A stretch of 64,000 nucleotides of DNA from Liopterus haemorrhoidalis (GCA_963971575.1 OZ020618.1:35070731-35134730), one strand, 5' to 3'. Positions 1 to 10,790 are shown, counted from the stretch's first letter. Program-made: numbers and translations. The notes: generated from the sequence alone by a model not told the origin.

Positions 1-1289
1 GTCACCATAATAAAACAGATTGCTTAGTTTATCATTGTACTAAAATGTGGCAGCACCAGTCTCTAAAATATTTTAATCCGGAAAATGCTAAGAAATTTTG
101 AGCTTTTGTAATGCTGTGAATATGAAATAGCTTGTTGTCAGGTCCATGCAAAGCGGCAAATATATTTTCATGGATGGGTATGTTAAATTTTACAGTACAT
201 CTCACAAACATTGTTGAATACAAGGTTCTTTATGTTTGCTTATTCTTATGGTCCAGGCTAAGAATGTTTCATAGGTATATTTTGAAATAGACCTCCATTC
301 GCAAAATGTACATTTTCCAAATCATTTTTCTTTTTGTTTTACACATTTTTCATTAATACGACAACCAACACTTTTGAAATATTATCGTTTCGTTGTTGTT
401 TATGTCAAATTAATTTTGAATTATATAATTAGTTGAGGTATCAAGACTCAAGTATACAATAAAAGATAATCTATCACTGATGATCGCCAATAACACCAAA
501 ATATACATCCTTACGTCGGTTTTTTTTTTTTTTTTTGTTATAAACAATTTTTGTTATATATTTTTGCGTAACTTAAATAATAAATGAGTTTAGATAGCAT
601 TCCCCAACTGATAAAATGCATAGAAAAAAATTGATGTGAAGTGTGAATTTTCACACATTTCAGGGTTTCGCAGGCATATAATAAGTGAAGCGCCTTCACT
701 TATTGCATGCTGAGTGTGTAGGACAAATTTTGCTTTGTAATAATCACGGCAAAATGAACGACATTTTTTAAATAATTTATCGTCTGTTAATCTAAGAGCT
801 TTATAAACAAATTTTATGTTTAAATATTTTTTTGTTAATTTTAATTCGAATACCTAATACTATTATTTTGGTTTTTAAATATTTGCAGTATTTTTTTATA
901 TATCAAGGTTCATTAAGATTTTGAAAATAGCGCCTATAGTTTCCATTGGTTGTCATATGCTCCACCCCTTTGGTTTAGTATGCATGACACAGAATGAAAA
1001 TACAATTCCAACTATTCCAACTGGTTAGTAAACTTACGCTCTTAAAAATTAAATGCAACATTTGCCAAAATATAACTCGAATTTTGACAAAATAATTTAA
1101 ACAAAATAAAAATGAAAAAAAAAAACAAAAAATAAAATTGTCTCCCCTGCCCGGGAGCGAACGTAGCAAGTGAGCAAGCTAACCATTAGACGTCTAATAT
1201 TATATGTCTTCCAGTTTAGTGTGTTACATAACTATAACTTTTGTACATCGTCAACCAAAAACCACAAAAAATGCGTTATTTTTCGAATA
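1..1289. other. AT-rich stretch, no gene recognised
   Basis: I see no coding region or RNA gene. The one recognisable item is a short copy of a dispersed-repeat end at 631-668 (listed separately). Homopolymer T and A runs are frequent. Confidence 0.5.
631..668 (+). repeat. Family A repeat, terminal fragment
   Basis: Contains ATGTGAAGTGTGAATTTTC followed by ACACATTTCAGGGTTT. The same sequence forms the left end of the element at 53254 and, inverted, its right end near 54207. No matching right end is seen nearby, so this is a solo end or a badly decayed copy. Confidence 0.6.
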
Positions 1290-1412
1290 CATAATCTGAT
1301 AAAAAATTCCAGTTGTACTATTCCGGTTCACATCAATGTACATTACTTAGAATTTTTTCAGATTTGTAGTTTAAACCATCTGGGCTACAGGGTGTGGGAC
1401 AAAATGTGGACC
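1290..1412 (+). repeat. Family A repeat, internal fragment
   Basis: Matches by eye the internal block found at about 53600-53700, 62130-62210 and 62550-62680, and inverted at 51410-51510. Shared words include AAAAATTCC, CAATGTACATTACTTA and GTGTGGGACAAA. It is non-coding. The block recurs at least five times in the window, so it belongs to an abundant family. Confidence 0.55.
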
Positions 1413-1634
1413 ACATAAAATATTGTAAGGAGAATCCCTATGCGAAAACGTCCTTTTGAGTTCCTAACCAGAGAGGTGGGGGACGTAACGTGCAGTTACA
1501 GTGTGCAGTGAAAGTGTACCAAGAGAATCTATAGTGAGTAGGACCATGCATGGGCACTTAATTGTAGTAGGAGGTATTTTTAGAGTTTAGTTGAACTACA
1601 TATAACTACAGCGCGGCAGTCAATATGTCACAAG

Positions 1635-1670
1635 TGCGCAGGCGCAAAAGATGGCATTTCATTGGCTGAA
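1635..1670 (+). promoter_or_regulatory. Candidate GC-rich promoter (NRF1-like, YY1-like, CCAAT)
   Basis: TGCGCAGGCGCA at 1635-1646 is a near-palindromic NRF1/Ewg-type site. It is followed by AAGATGGC (YY1-like core, 1648-1655) and an inverted CCAAT box ATTGG at 1661-1665. Such clusters are typical of TATA-less promoters of broadly expressed genes. It lies about 600 bp upstream of the THAP exon, and a consensus splice donor GTAAGT begins at 1840, so a short non-coding first exon of roughly 1690-1839 is possible. The motifs are seen; promoter function is inferred. Confidence 0.4.
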
Positions 1671-2265
1671 TGAAAACTTGTAGTTGTGATACAGTTTACA
1701 GTTTAAAATTTGATACAAACGGCATTATTCGTTATAAGGAATTTGTGAAACTTTACCTAGTATTGTATATTTCTATAATTTATTCAATTTGCTTTTGCTT
1801 GTGTGTCAAACTAATTCATTGTTTGTTGGTTTTTCCAAAGTAAGTTCATTATTATTTTATTAAAATTCCGTACACGAAGATTTTAGGTTAAGTGTAGTAC
1901 TTATATCACAGAAATTATTCCAAGTGAAAAAATAATATTGATAAATTAACTGATTGTTACCAAAACTAATGCTAAAGGTTATATTGTGCTGTGGATTATA
2001 TGACCTTTGTCTTCTTTAATATTATCAGAAATGATCATAGAAATAATCAAACTACTAAATTTTTTTATATCTTATAACAATTATATTTACATGAAGTTTG
2101 TATTTGTTATTATAGCAGGCGACTTACTCATGTGGGCATTGACTAAATTTTCTAAAAGGTTTTGGAAAACTTTTATTAGTTTCGACGTAGTTATAATAAA
2201 ATCATTATATGTAACAGCTTCTTATTGAATAGTAAAATATGTTTAAATTTACAGATTCGTGTAAT

Positions 2266-2370
2266 ATGGGAGTAATTACATGTTATGTTCCAAATTGTGC
2301 TGATAACACAAAGAATGCTTCTTTGCACTCATTCCCCGAGGAACCCGAATTATTTGAAAAATGGGCTCAG
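2266..2370 (+). CDS. THAP zinc-finger protein, first coding exon (partial)
   Basis: Thirty-five codons starting at ATG 2266 encode the N-terminal half of a THAP domain, a C2CH zinc-dependent DNA-binding fold. Visible are the first zinc pair C-x4-C (Cys6 and Cys11), the HSFP signature at residues 22-25 and the conserved Trp at 33. The exon is bounded by an acceptor (TTTAAATTTACAG, ending 2254) and a donor CAG|GTAATA at 2371, and ends in phase 0. The second half of the domain (C..H pair, AVPTIF-like motif) is not in this exon and I could not find it downstream. Reading through the donor gives only a short basic tail and a stop at 2437-2439. It may be a host THAP gene or a domesticated or decayed P-element-type transposase exon; the promoter-like cluster upstream favours a gene. 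Confidence 0.65.
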
Positions 2371-2531
2371 GTAATAATGAGGGAAGATATTATCCAAAAA
2401 TCAAGAGAGAAGAGTAGAAAAAACAACACAAATATTTAATAAAAATGAAAAAAATGAGAATAATAAAAGGTTTATTATATTTTTTGTCTTTTATTTCATT
2501 ACCCTTTTATATAACTTATGTTTCAAAACAC

Positions 2532-2648
2532 ACATTTGCAATTGTTAGTCGTAAAATTTTAAATATAGCTCAAGTTCTGTATAATAATTAAATGATATAG
2601 AACTTATTTAGCTATATTTAAAATTTTACGACTAACAAATGCAAATGT
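2532..2648. repeat. Foldback (hairpin) element
   Basis: Two arms of about 50 bp are inverted copies of each other with few mismatches; both contain TTAGTCGTAAAATTTTAAAT or its complement. The whole unit is 117 bp with almost no loop. It lies in the putative intron after the THAP exon. It carries no coding capacity; a tiny MITE is the likeliest explanation. Confidence 0.7.
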
Positions 2649-2794
2649 TTTTTTTTATATAGCATTGAAATAGAAATATTCAAAAACTCCGCTACTAGAA
2701 TATGTAGTGGAACTAACATATCAGGCGGTGGGGGATGGGGGAAAATACCTCGAGGTAGCGAGAGTTGCCTATCTATAATAGTATCTGTAATTTA

Positions 2795-3205
2795 TGAGTA
2801 GGACTGCCTGGACGATAGCGTGCAAGCGAAGCTAAAACTAAGTGGCTAAATAAAGTGTGCTACCTTACCAGACTTGCAGCTGAACGTCCATGTACATTGA
2901 TGTTGTATTTGTCAATCCTACTCACTGTGGGGGCAACTGTTATATGAAGCAGATTTTAGGTTCCAAGCCAAGCGAGTGCAACAGGATGCGAAATTAGCCC
3001 AAGCGGAAGCAAAGCGGAAAAGTGCAGTAGTAGTTCCTTGATCCGTTGTACTTGGAGTACCTAAAAATGTCGCAAAACACAGTATTGCTCTTATACAGTT
3101 GATTATGATGATGAATACTGTAGTACACAGCTACCAAAGGGCATGCTGAGGTGCTACAATAAAACTGCTGCTACTCGTGGTAGCGCGTACCTAATATCAC
3201 GTGGA
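2795..3205. repeat. Family C dispersed repeat, uninterrupted copy
   Basis: Matches a second copy at about 20350-20480 continuing at 21178-21510. Shared words include ACTTGCAGCTG / AACTGCAGCTG, CTCACTG, TTTTAGG and ACACAGTAT. The second copy is split by an RTE insertion; here the same point (about 2921-2945) is intact. A short GATGATG run at about 3108 corresponds to a long GAT expansion in the other copy. No coding potential is recognised. Confidence 0.6.
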
Positions 3206-3210
3206 ACGTG

Positions 3211-3468
3211 CGTGGCGCACCCAGGGAGGGGGCTTGGCCCCCCCCTAAGAAGAAAGGAAATAAAAATAAAAACACACAAACACGCGAGAAAATTTTAAAA
3301 ATAAAGATAAGGACCTTTTTTTAGGTTCTCACTTGTATTTTAGAAGTGAGGACCTTGTTTTTTTAGGTCATCACTTGAAATTTAGAAGTGTGAACCTTCT
3401 TATGCATAATTTTTAAATAATTTTGTCTTCCGGGCCCGCCCCAACAAACAATCCTGGGTGCGCCACTG
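3211..3468. mobile_element. hAT-type MITE with 8-bp TSD
   Basis: Terminal inverted repeats: CGTGGCGCACCCAGG on the left and, inverted, CAGTGGCGCACCCAGG on the right. The left end has lost one A after the first C. Both sides are flanked by an exact 8-bp duplication GGAACGTG (3203-3210 and 3469-3476), as expected for hAT transposition. Inside are two near-repeated segments reading AGGTTCTCACTTG / AGGTCATCACTTG. It has no coding capacity, so it needed a transposase in trans. Confidence 0.9.
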
Positions 3469-4036
3469 GGAACGTGGGTGTAAAATAGCAACTAAAAAGA
3501 TAAGTAATTAGAAAATGTGCGAATATAACTAAATACTTATCTTTTAGTGCTAGATCGGAGTAAGAACCGAGTAGAGATGTGGTGCTGGAGACCTGGTGTA
3601 CGCTGTCCTTTAGGGGTGTGTGTAGATTTTTTTAGAGAAAAACTGTTGAAAAACTGTACGGTTGTATAAAGATGTGCTGTCTACTCAAAATCTAAGATAT
3701 TACTGTTGTAATGCATTTGCTAGTGACGATCCGACAAGATTCGAAACGAATCCCAACCGGTCGGCTAGTGAATGCAGTGGCATAGAAGCTATGAAGGGAT
3801 TTGCCGTGAAGCGGCTATGTTCGTTGTCCATACATACAGGGCCGCCCCTAGGCGGGGGCAAGTGGGGCATCTGCCCCAGGCCCCGCGCCTTTAAGGGCCC
3901 CGCGCTTCGACCGTCAGGTAATAAAATAATAAAATGCTTTAAAAATATTATTCCAAGTTTTATAAATAGTTGAAAAAAATTTATATTTTCATTGAATATA
4001 AGTATGTGTACTTTATTAAAAGTTGATAATTAAAGA

Positions 4037-4068
<32 letters not shown>

Positions 4069-4129
4069 ATAAAACACTATCTTGTATATTCGTCAATTTT
4101 TTAAAACAGTAATTAAAACATTACAGATA

Positions 4130-4159
4130 CGTTTCGTGCATATAGTTGCACATCTTCAG
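4130..4159 (-). repeat. CTGAAGA-stem-GAAACG motif
   Basis: On the minus strand CTGAAGAT is followed by a stem GTGCA/TGCAC and then GAAACG. The same arrangement recurs at 34728-34757 and 49722-49760, and in weaker form at 35287-35311 and 44749-44785. Conserved CTGANGA and GAAA boxes on either side of a stem resemble the core of hammerhead ribozymes known from Penelope-like elements, but there is one extra base before the stem. Confidence 0.45.
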
Positions 4160-4310
4160 TCATGTAAAAAACACAGAAAAATAATTATTGCAAGCACCTA
4201 TATACCTATATATATATATATATATATATATATAATGAATAATGAAATTATTTAGAATTATGTATAATTGAAGTCACGACTTGTCCACTGATATCAAAAT
4301 GCAATTCTCA

Positions 4311-4383
4311 TGCCTCCATGGCCCTGTGGCAGGGACTGAGACGCGTAATCTCTAGGATGTCGGGTTCGATTCCCGGGGAGGTT
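4311..4383 (+). repeat. tRNA-like module with Pol III B box
   Basis: Seventy-three bases fold roughly as a tRNA. The T arm is TCGGG/CCCGG around the loop TTCGATT, and it contains a perfect B box GGTTCGATTCC at 4363-4373. The acceptor arm TGCCTCC/GGAGGTT pairs at six of seven positions including one wobble. An anticodon stem GAGA/TCTC encloses a 7-base loop. The D arm pairs poorly and position 33 is not T, so a functional tRNA is unlikely. It sits inside a hAT element, so a tRNA-derived SINE head or tRNA pseudogene is the best reading. Confidence 0.5.
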
Positions 4384-4642
4384 GTATTTTTGATATCAAT
4401 TTTCATTATATATATATATATATATAGATGGGGCCCCGCAAATTCAGTTTTGGGGCCCCGCAATTCTAGTTTTGCCCCAGGCCCCGCAAATGCTAGGGGC
4501 GGCCCTGCATACATAGGTCTTATTAAGGTTACAAATTCCAGATTTCACTTCAGCTGCCATTCTAACAGGCAGTCGGAGTTCTATAAAAAATTGAAAAATT
4601 GAAAACAGGACCACCCCTAAGTTGTATACAAGATTATAGAAT

Positions 4643-4831
4643 ATACCATGAGTTCAAAAAGAAATTATATAAGGGTTGGCTATGGAATAATAAAATAATG
4701 TCTACTGCATGTTTATATAAACGGCAATAACAACAGTGATGACAGTTAATTAATTCAAAAGCTTGCTGTTAACATCACTTTTATTTTCCATAGCCAACCC
4801 TCATATAATCGACTTTTTGAACTCATGGTAT
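4643..4831. mobile_element. MITE with about 45-bp inverted ends
   Basis: The left end ACCATGAGTTCAAAAAG continues through GGGTTGGCTATGGAA; the right end is the inverted copy with small differences. TA lies at both edges, compatible with a TA target duplication of Tc1/mariner type. The central 100 bp is AT-rich and non-coding. Confidence 0.75.
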
Positions 4832-4860
4832 AAATATAATAATAATAATAGGATCATAAC

Positions 4861-4955
4861 ATCTAGATAAGCGTATATGGGGCAGAGAAGGTAAGTTCTC
4901 CGTTTCTAGACCGCCGGCCATAGATATGAAAGCCACGTGGTCAGTGTAACATTTC
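4861..4955. repeat. Dispersed repeat (pair with 25561-25653)
   Basis: Shares CAGAGAAGGTAAG, TTTCTAGACCGCCGGCCATA and ATGAAAGCCA with the second copy. It is followed here by a local series of CATATGTCATATGA words. The class is unknown; a SINE or MITE fragment is possible. Confidence 0.6.
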
Positions 4956-4995
4956 ATATGTCATATGACAAGTCATATGTCATATAGTAGTAGCA

Positions 4996-6043
4996 TAAAC
5001 TTGTTAATTTGAGTGACCTAGTTCATGCAGAACAAATCTTCCACATTTTAAAGTCTTTTAACATTTCTTCAGGTTGTTTATATGCCAATATAAACAAACT
5101 GAATGTTACATGTTCAAACCGTTACATGGATATCGTCTTTGAAATACGAGCGCATGAAATGCAAGCTAATATTTTTGAGCTAACTATGAATTAATACTAT
5201 AATTTGGGAAATCCCAACAATACAAACCAAATTCTCAATGAATGACGCGCAAATTAGGAGAAAGAAATTTTAACTGTGCGTAAATTCGAGATACTGTTAT
5301 CAGATATCGGCACATAAAACTTGCTACAGTAGAACAATACAATCTTTATTATGAAAAGCTTTGGAAACTCCGTAATTTCGCATAAAATTCACGTGAGCGA
5401 TTTACCCGCAGAGGGAATGAAGTCTTATCAAAGAGCCAAGCTTGGAGTTAGTAAAAAGCACTCTGCTTTGCGAGCGGAACATTTGAATTTGGGCAGATGT
5501 CTTAAAATGGCGATATAATTGCTTTGCATTTTTTAATTTTTAACGAATTAGTGAAGCGATGTAGAAGAAGTGATTACTTTAAAAATATATCATATGTGCT
5601 TTAGACATTACAGGATTTGTGTTACGAGATTTAAATGGAGGAAAATTAAACGTTTTTAATCGAAAAATAAAATATTGGACATGTCATATCTTTTTAAAAA
5701 CATTTTTTAGCTCCGTTCTATATTATTTTAATATTTGTTGCGGTGTTATAAATTGAGAAAAAAAAAATATAATAAATAAAATAAAATAAAATCTCGAATA
5801 CAAAAACAATACACCTTACAAATGACACTCCAATTACAATTACTAGAAGGAAAAAAAAGTAATACTATAGTTGGGACAATTAGTACTTTTGCTGAATACC
5901 TGAATATCAAATAATCGCCTTTTTGATGTTTTCAAATATTTGTTATTTGACATAAAATTCAGTCGAACATTTACTCTTCGACTGAATGTATGACCTGTCT
6001 TCATGCGTAAACGCGAGTTGCAGCTGGTTCGTTAGTTATTTTA
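4996..6043. other. No gene recognised
   Basis: AT-rich sequence with no motif I can name. Short open frames here have no recognisable features. Confidence 0.4.
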
Positions 6044-6482
6044 TGGTGGGTTTAGTCAACATTTAGTTTTAGTCTTAAGGTTCTTAAAACCGACCTTGAG
6101 AGTAACTTACATTCAACTTTTCTTAGCACTAAGATTAAAACCGCACAAATGTGCAGGTTATATATTACGAATTATTAACAATTTTATTATTGTTTTTATT
6201 CCAGAACATCTTTATTCACAATGTTTATTTCTTTAATCGCTATCTATAACCAAAGATTTTGACTTTTTACGTTTCAAATATTAGTTATAACGAGCTTTGT
6301 TCGTCAACACTGACGAGGACACTATGCGCGTACGTCAAAATCGGCGTTTAATTCGTTATTTATTAAAACTAAATCATTTTATAAACTCGTACTCATTCAT
6401 TACGCTTAAGACAAAAACTAAGACTAACACTAAAATTAAAACTAACGCTAAGACTAAAACTAAGTGTTAACTAAACCCACCA
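6044..6482. mobile_element. PIF/Harbinger-type MITE with TTA TSD
   Basis: Ends are TGGTGGGTTTAGT and its inverted copy, flanked on both sides by TTA (6041-6043 and 6483-6485), the 3-bp TWA duplication typical of PIF/Harbinger elements. Inside each end the sequence degenerates into tandem variants of TTAGTTTTAGTCTTA, giving long imperfect inverted repeats. The core (about 6120-6400) carries no open frame I recognise. Confidence 0.8.
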
Positions 6483-6485
6483 TTA

Positions 6486-7500
6486 GACATGCCTACCTAT
6501 TCGGTATTATTTATATGTTTTAAAGAAATATCCGCCCGAAAAAAAAAACACATTTTTGTATTTTTATTTATTACTTCCGCTACGAAAAAAACGAGTTTAC
6601 CATATACTTACTATATACTGGATGATTGTGTGGAAATATGTTGCTTCTGTTAAACAGAAGATAAATGCCGTGGGGTGCAAGAACCGGCTACTTCTAGTGC
6701 AAGAAAAAAGTGTCTGAAGATGATGCCTGTTTCTACCATTCCTAAGCCTGGAAAACATGTTGGGAAACAAAATTTAAAAACCACCATTATAAAATAATTA
6801 TGTATGTAATTAAATATTATTAAAACAATTAATTGCAAATAATGTGCCTTACAATTAAACCTAAGTGAAAATTTCTAAGGGGCGACGATGAGTAACAAGT
6901 GAGAATTATATATCCCGGATTATATAGTTTCATTGTCGGCTCTCGGGTCAGTTCTAAAAGAAATATAACTAAAATAATAGTAATTATAACTGAAAGTTAA
7001 ACTAGAGGGAAGAAATTAGCCAAAATTGTCGGTGTTACAAAGAAATGTATTCTTGTGTACTTGTGAAGTAAATTAATTATTTTGATTTTCATAGAGATCC
7101 ACCTAGAAATCAATCAAATAAATAAATTAAAAAGTTAAATTCCACTGCCTAATATATTTCTTTGTAGTACCAGCCATAATATTAAAGAGAATAATTTAAC
7201 AAATCTATATTAATAAAATTGGATCTATATCTGTCTTTTTATTTTTTTAGCCTCATATTTGGTTTCTACACGTTTTAAATGATTATATGACAATATCCGC
7301 AAAAAAAAAAATCAATTTTTGTCTGGCTGTCTGTCTGTCCGAGATTCACGCAAAAACGGCTAGACATATTTTTACGTTATTTGATATGAGTACAACCAGG
7401 ATTTGAACATACGCTACAACACATCTCAAATTTTTTATTCTAGGGAGGTGTTTCGGGGTTATGTTATGTTATGTTACTATAAAACTTAAAATATGTCCCT
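6486..7500. other. No gene; TE-tail-like fragment
   Basis: Mostly AT-rich and unrecognised. At 7315-7365 the stretch CTGGCTGTCTGTCTGTCC followed by CACGCAAAAACGGCTAGAC resembles a tail seen in many insect mobile elements. At 7380-7412 there is a minus-strand GTTCAAATCCTGG reminiscent of a Pol III B box. Three ATGTT repeats occur near 7460. Confidence 0.35.
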
Positions 7501-7502
7501 TA

Positions 7503-8069
7503 TTATTGACTTAAGAGAAAAATATATACAACAAAAACTTTAAAGTAATAAAGCAAATCTTTTTTGTTATGTACGTTTGCTTGGATATCTTGGATTAACG
7601 GGTTTTTCGTGTGAATATCTTTGATGGCGTCTATGGCACTATGTGAATCTGTTTGTATTAAAAATTTGATTTTTTCCACATTTTCCTGAATATACTCTAT
7701 TGCCTTTAAAATACTAAAGGCTTCTGCCGTGTATACACTTGCCGTTGATGATAAGTGGTATTGATATTTTTCTGAGTTTACTATGAAATCGGCACCGGTC
7801 TTTCCATTTATTTTTGATCCGTCAGTAAAAATAGAAGTAAAATTTTCGTAACGTTCTATTGTTTCCAAATAAACTTTCCTGAAGGTTTCAGGATGAGTGG
7901 AGTCTTTTTTGTACTTGGTAAGGGAGAGATTTATTTTGGGATTTAGAAGGGTCCATGGTAGTTTTGGGGGTGGTTTAGTCTTATATATTTCAGGAAACTC
8001 TATATTCAGATCTTCACAATTGTGGCAGATGGTATCAAGTAGTGGAAAATCATTTTTTATCTTTATCAT
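7503..8069 (-). pseudogene. I-type LINE ORF2, RNase H segment
   Basis: This frame encodes an RNase H domain, found in I/R1-group non-LTR retrotransposons downstream of the reverse transcriptase. The catalytic triad is visible: Asp83 in FTDGS, Glu116 in TAEAFS and Asp141 in QTDSHSA. It is offset by one base from the RT segment immediately upstream (8074-8808), so the original ORF is frameshifted. The reading decays after about residue 170, and the usual WIPSH / zinc-knuckle tail is missing, so the 3' part of the element is lost. The missing portion resembles the fragment at 39621-40275, but that is a separate copy. Confidence 0.8.
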
Positions 8070-8073
8070 ATTT

Positions 8074-8808
8074 TTACGTCTTAAACATCAGGTTGAATGT
8101 TGGGTTTGTTTCATTACTGGCAAGTTTGGTGATGTATGACAACGTTGTCTGGGTCCTGCGGTACAATAAAGGCACTTGGTTCGCCTCACGTAAAATACTG
8201 TCTATTGGGCTGGTTCGTAATGCTCCAGTCGATATTCGTATTGCAGCATTTTTAATGGTTTGTAAGGTTTTTTGGAGATACGGTTTAATATTGGTTAACA
8301 CTATGCTTCCATATTCCAATTTTGATCTAATTATAGAATCGTATAGTCTTAGTAAAATTTCTCTGTTGGCTCCCCATTTATGATGTGCTAAAATTTTTAA
8401 GATATTTAATCTCTGCGTACATTCTTTTTTTAAATTTTCTACATGTCTTTTCCAGGTTAGCTTTTTATCTATAGTTATTCCTAGGAACTTTATTTCCTCA
8501 ACAAATTTTATAGCTTCATTATTTAATGTTATTACTGGATTTATTGAATTATACTGTTTTTTATTAAAATTTATAGCCTTTGTTTTTTCAGTTGAAAATT
8601 GGAATCCTGTTCTATTAGCCCAAGTTTCAAGTTCAATGATTGTATTTTGAATGATAGTTCTAATAGTTTTTAGGTTATATCCCCTCTGAAAAATGACAAG
8701 GTCGTCAGCAAATAGACAATATTTGATTGTACTAGGTATACTCTTTGTGATGTTATTAATAGCTACAAGAAAAAGTGTCACACTTAGCACTTCTCCTTGC
8801 GGAACTCG
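8074..8808 (-). pseudogene. I-type LINE ORF2, reverse transcriptase C-terminal part
   Basis: Encodes RT motifs from RVPQGEVLS through the catalytic FADD box (residues 27-30 of the 238-codon open segment starting at 8790) to thumb-region sequence SKLEYGSIV and AAIRISTGALRTSPI. The element is 5'-truncated: the match stops at about 8808, where an A-rich run begins, so endonuclease and fingers are absent. The downstream RNase H is in another frame. It is inactive. Confidence 0.85.
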
Positions 8809-9250
8809 GTTAAAAAAAAAAAAAAAAATTGTTTATAACAAGAAAATCTTTTTTTTTTGTATATTCTTTTTCGATTGCATGAATATTTGGGGAGTTATGG
8901 GGAGACACTCTCAAATTAAAATCTTGAAATATCCCACTATTATTTACTTTAAATTAAAAATGTGTATGACGAAACATTTTCTTCTTCTCTTCGATGCAGT
9001 TTTTAATAAGAGATATATTTGGGGTGCTATGAGGCGAGCTACTTATAAACGAAGTTTCTTACTTATTATTGAATTAACATTGAAAATACATCCAAAAGAG
9101 TGGTTTACTATAGCGAAAAGATTATTTTCTTTTTTACTTGAAATATCTCACTTTTCATTTACGTTACAGCAAATATGTACAGTACAAAATTCATACGAGG
9201 GAGGGGCACTCCAGCTAGTTATATATAAATATTCTGCCAAATATAGGTAA
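8809..9250. repeat. Degenerate repeat, two units about 128 bp apart
   Basis: TTGGGGAGTTATGGGGAGAC (about 8887) and TTGGGGTGCTATGAGGCGAG (about 9015) head two similar AT-rich units. I cannot name the family. The style, short G-rich phrase plus AT filler in tandem, resembles the array at 41845-43990, but I cannot show they are related. Confidence 0.35.
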
Positions 9251-10337
9251 TTATTCGACCAAATAACAAATACTAATATTTATTATTTGTTATTCAGCCG
9301 AATATTAATTTTACTGTCATATATGCCGAATAAGAAATAGTGTCGAATCATTAGTTAAACTAATTTATTAAAATAAACGCTCCACAATAGAGTATACACT
9401 TTCGCATGTAATTCGAAAATATAAATATTTTTAGTTTTACTTTCTTTTCAACTCATATCAAAACTAACATCTCTTTTTATATCATGCTGCACATAAACGG
9501 AACATATAATCAGAAGATAATGAAAATAGACCAACCGACGCTTGTGGCAGCCGTGTAATGCCTTCGAATGTGTGTGACAAGAGTGCGGTGGTCAGCGGGG
9601 CGCCGTATTCATTGGGGCGGCAAATGGATTGTAGGGTAACTAATAAATAATAAGTTAAACATTCTTAGAAAATTATTTTATTTTTCATTTCAGCGCCTTG
9701 TTCAAGTCACCAGCACGCTAAAGTTTCCAGGGGTATGTTTCATTTACAAGTGCTACAAGTTATAAATTGTAAAGTGATAATTCTACAATTGTTAATTTTT
9801 CGTTTCATAAAAAAATGTTCATGACCAATGAATTTTTCGACAATCGTCAGCGATTTTCTAACATGTTTGCTATAACAAGTATCAATGGTGCTGAGACACA
9901 CGATTGTATCTCAAACCCTGGCGATATGCAATGGGGAAGATAATATCCAAACAATGCGCAGTGATCAAGCAGAAGATTTGTAGTTGGGAATGATATTTAT
10001 TTCCCTTTTAAATGAGACTTCCAGGTCACCAAAGGCACCAATTACTACGAGCATAATTCAACTAATAACTAATGTTTATTATTATTTTTTTAAATATTGC
10101 GCTTTAAATCTATATGCATCAACCACAAGCTTATATCGTTTAAAAATTGTTACGACAAATTTGTCAATTCTTGACAATTCTTATAGAAATTTATCGAAAC
10201 GTAACAATAACAAAATTGTCGTAACTATTTCAACAATTTTAATTTGCCAAACATTTTTAATTGTTAGCGCAGAACGATCATTGTTTGGATGAGTTCCGTG
10301 CTGTATGAATAATATGGATTCTGATGTGTGGTCGAAC
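9251..10337. other. No gene recognised
   Basis: AT-rich. A small hairpin (AATAACAAATA at 9262-9272 and its complement at 9284-9294) and a short GC-richer stretch at about 9535-9640 (GTGCGGTGGTCAGCGGGGCG) stand out. Nothing is assignable. Confidence 0.35.
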
Positions 10338-10606
10338 CAGTGGCGGAGAAAGGAAGGGGTGACAGGGGTACAGGCCCAGGTCCTGGGGCGCTAAAACAAA
10401 CGCTTAAATATACATATTCTAAGTTTTTATTTAGTTTCTCTCTTTTTATTTAGATCAAAATGTAATTTTTTATGTACATATTACGCAAAATTTCACAAAA
10501 TTTCTTGTACATATTAAATACAAAATTGAATTTAAAGATTTACACATTTATTGATGGTATAATAATATTCAGTCTTCTTTTGGACTTCTACAAAACATTT
10601 CAAGCA

Positions 10607-10790
10607 TCATATATGCATATATTTGTATATAAATAACAAAGAAAGTCCATTTTTCAATCTTCTTACTTGTTTAAAGTCGGTGTTTCGGAAAGAGTTTTTT
10701 AAATAATTTAACGTAGAAAATGATCGTTCAGCAGTATGTTGTTTACTGGTAACATTACTAATATTTTTAACAGCTTCTATATTTGATTAA
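10607..10790 (-). pseudogene. hAT transposase, C-terminal dimerisation fragment
   Basis: The minus-strand frame reads HTAERSFSTLNYLKNSFRNT, matching the hAT C-terminal signature in which an AERSFS-L-K-I pattern precedes an R-T motif. The normal downstream part (RL..LA...I) is degenerate and a stop follows within 35 residues. Upstream in frame there is a stop near 10790. The rest of the transposase is not found, the region beyond being occupied by a nested element. Confidence 0.65.

Larger units (their letters stand above)
3837..4507. mobile_element. hAT-type non-autonomous element with 8-bp TSD
   Basis: Inverted ends CAGGGCCGCCCCTAG are flanked by an exact 8-bp duplication CATACATA (3829-3836 and 4508-4515). 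Subterminal blocks rich in GGCCCCGC lie at both ends. The interior is AT-rich with three TA-dinucleotide runs, a Penelope-like hairpin motif (4130-4159) and a tRNA-like module (4311-4383), so it has collected other sequences. No transposase remains. Confidence 0.9.

Noticed and set aside
3662..3973. 103-codon frame with Gly/Pro/Arg-rich middle
   Set aside because: The middle is the GC-rich terminus of the hAT at 3837; nothing else is recognisable.
8693..9250. 185-codon plus-strand frame
   Set aside because: Starts antisense to the LINE RT and continues through an A-run and AT-rich repeat; no domain.
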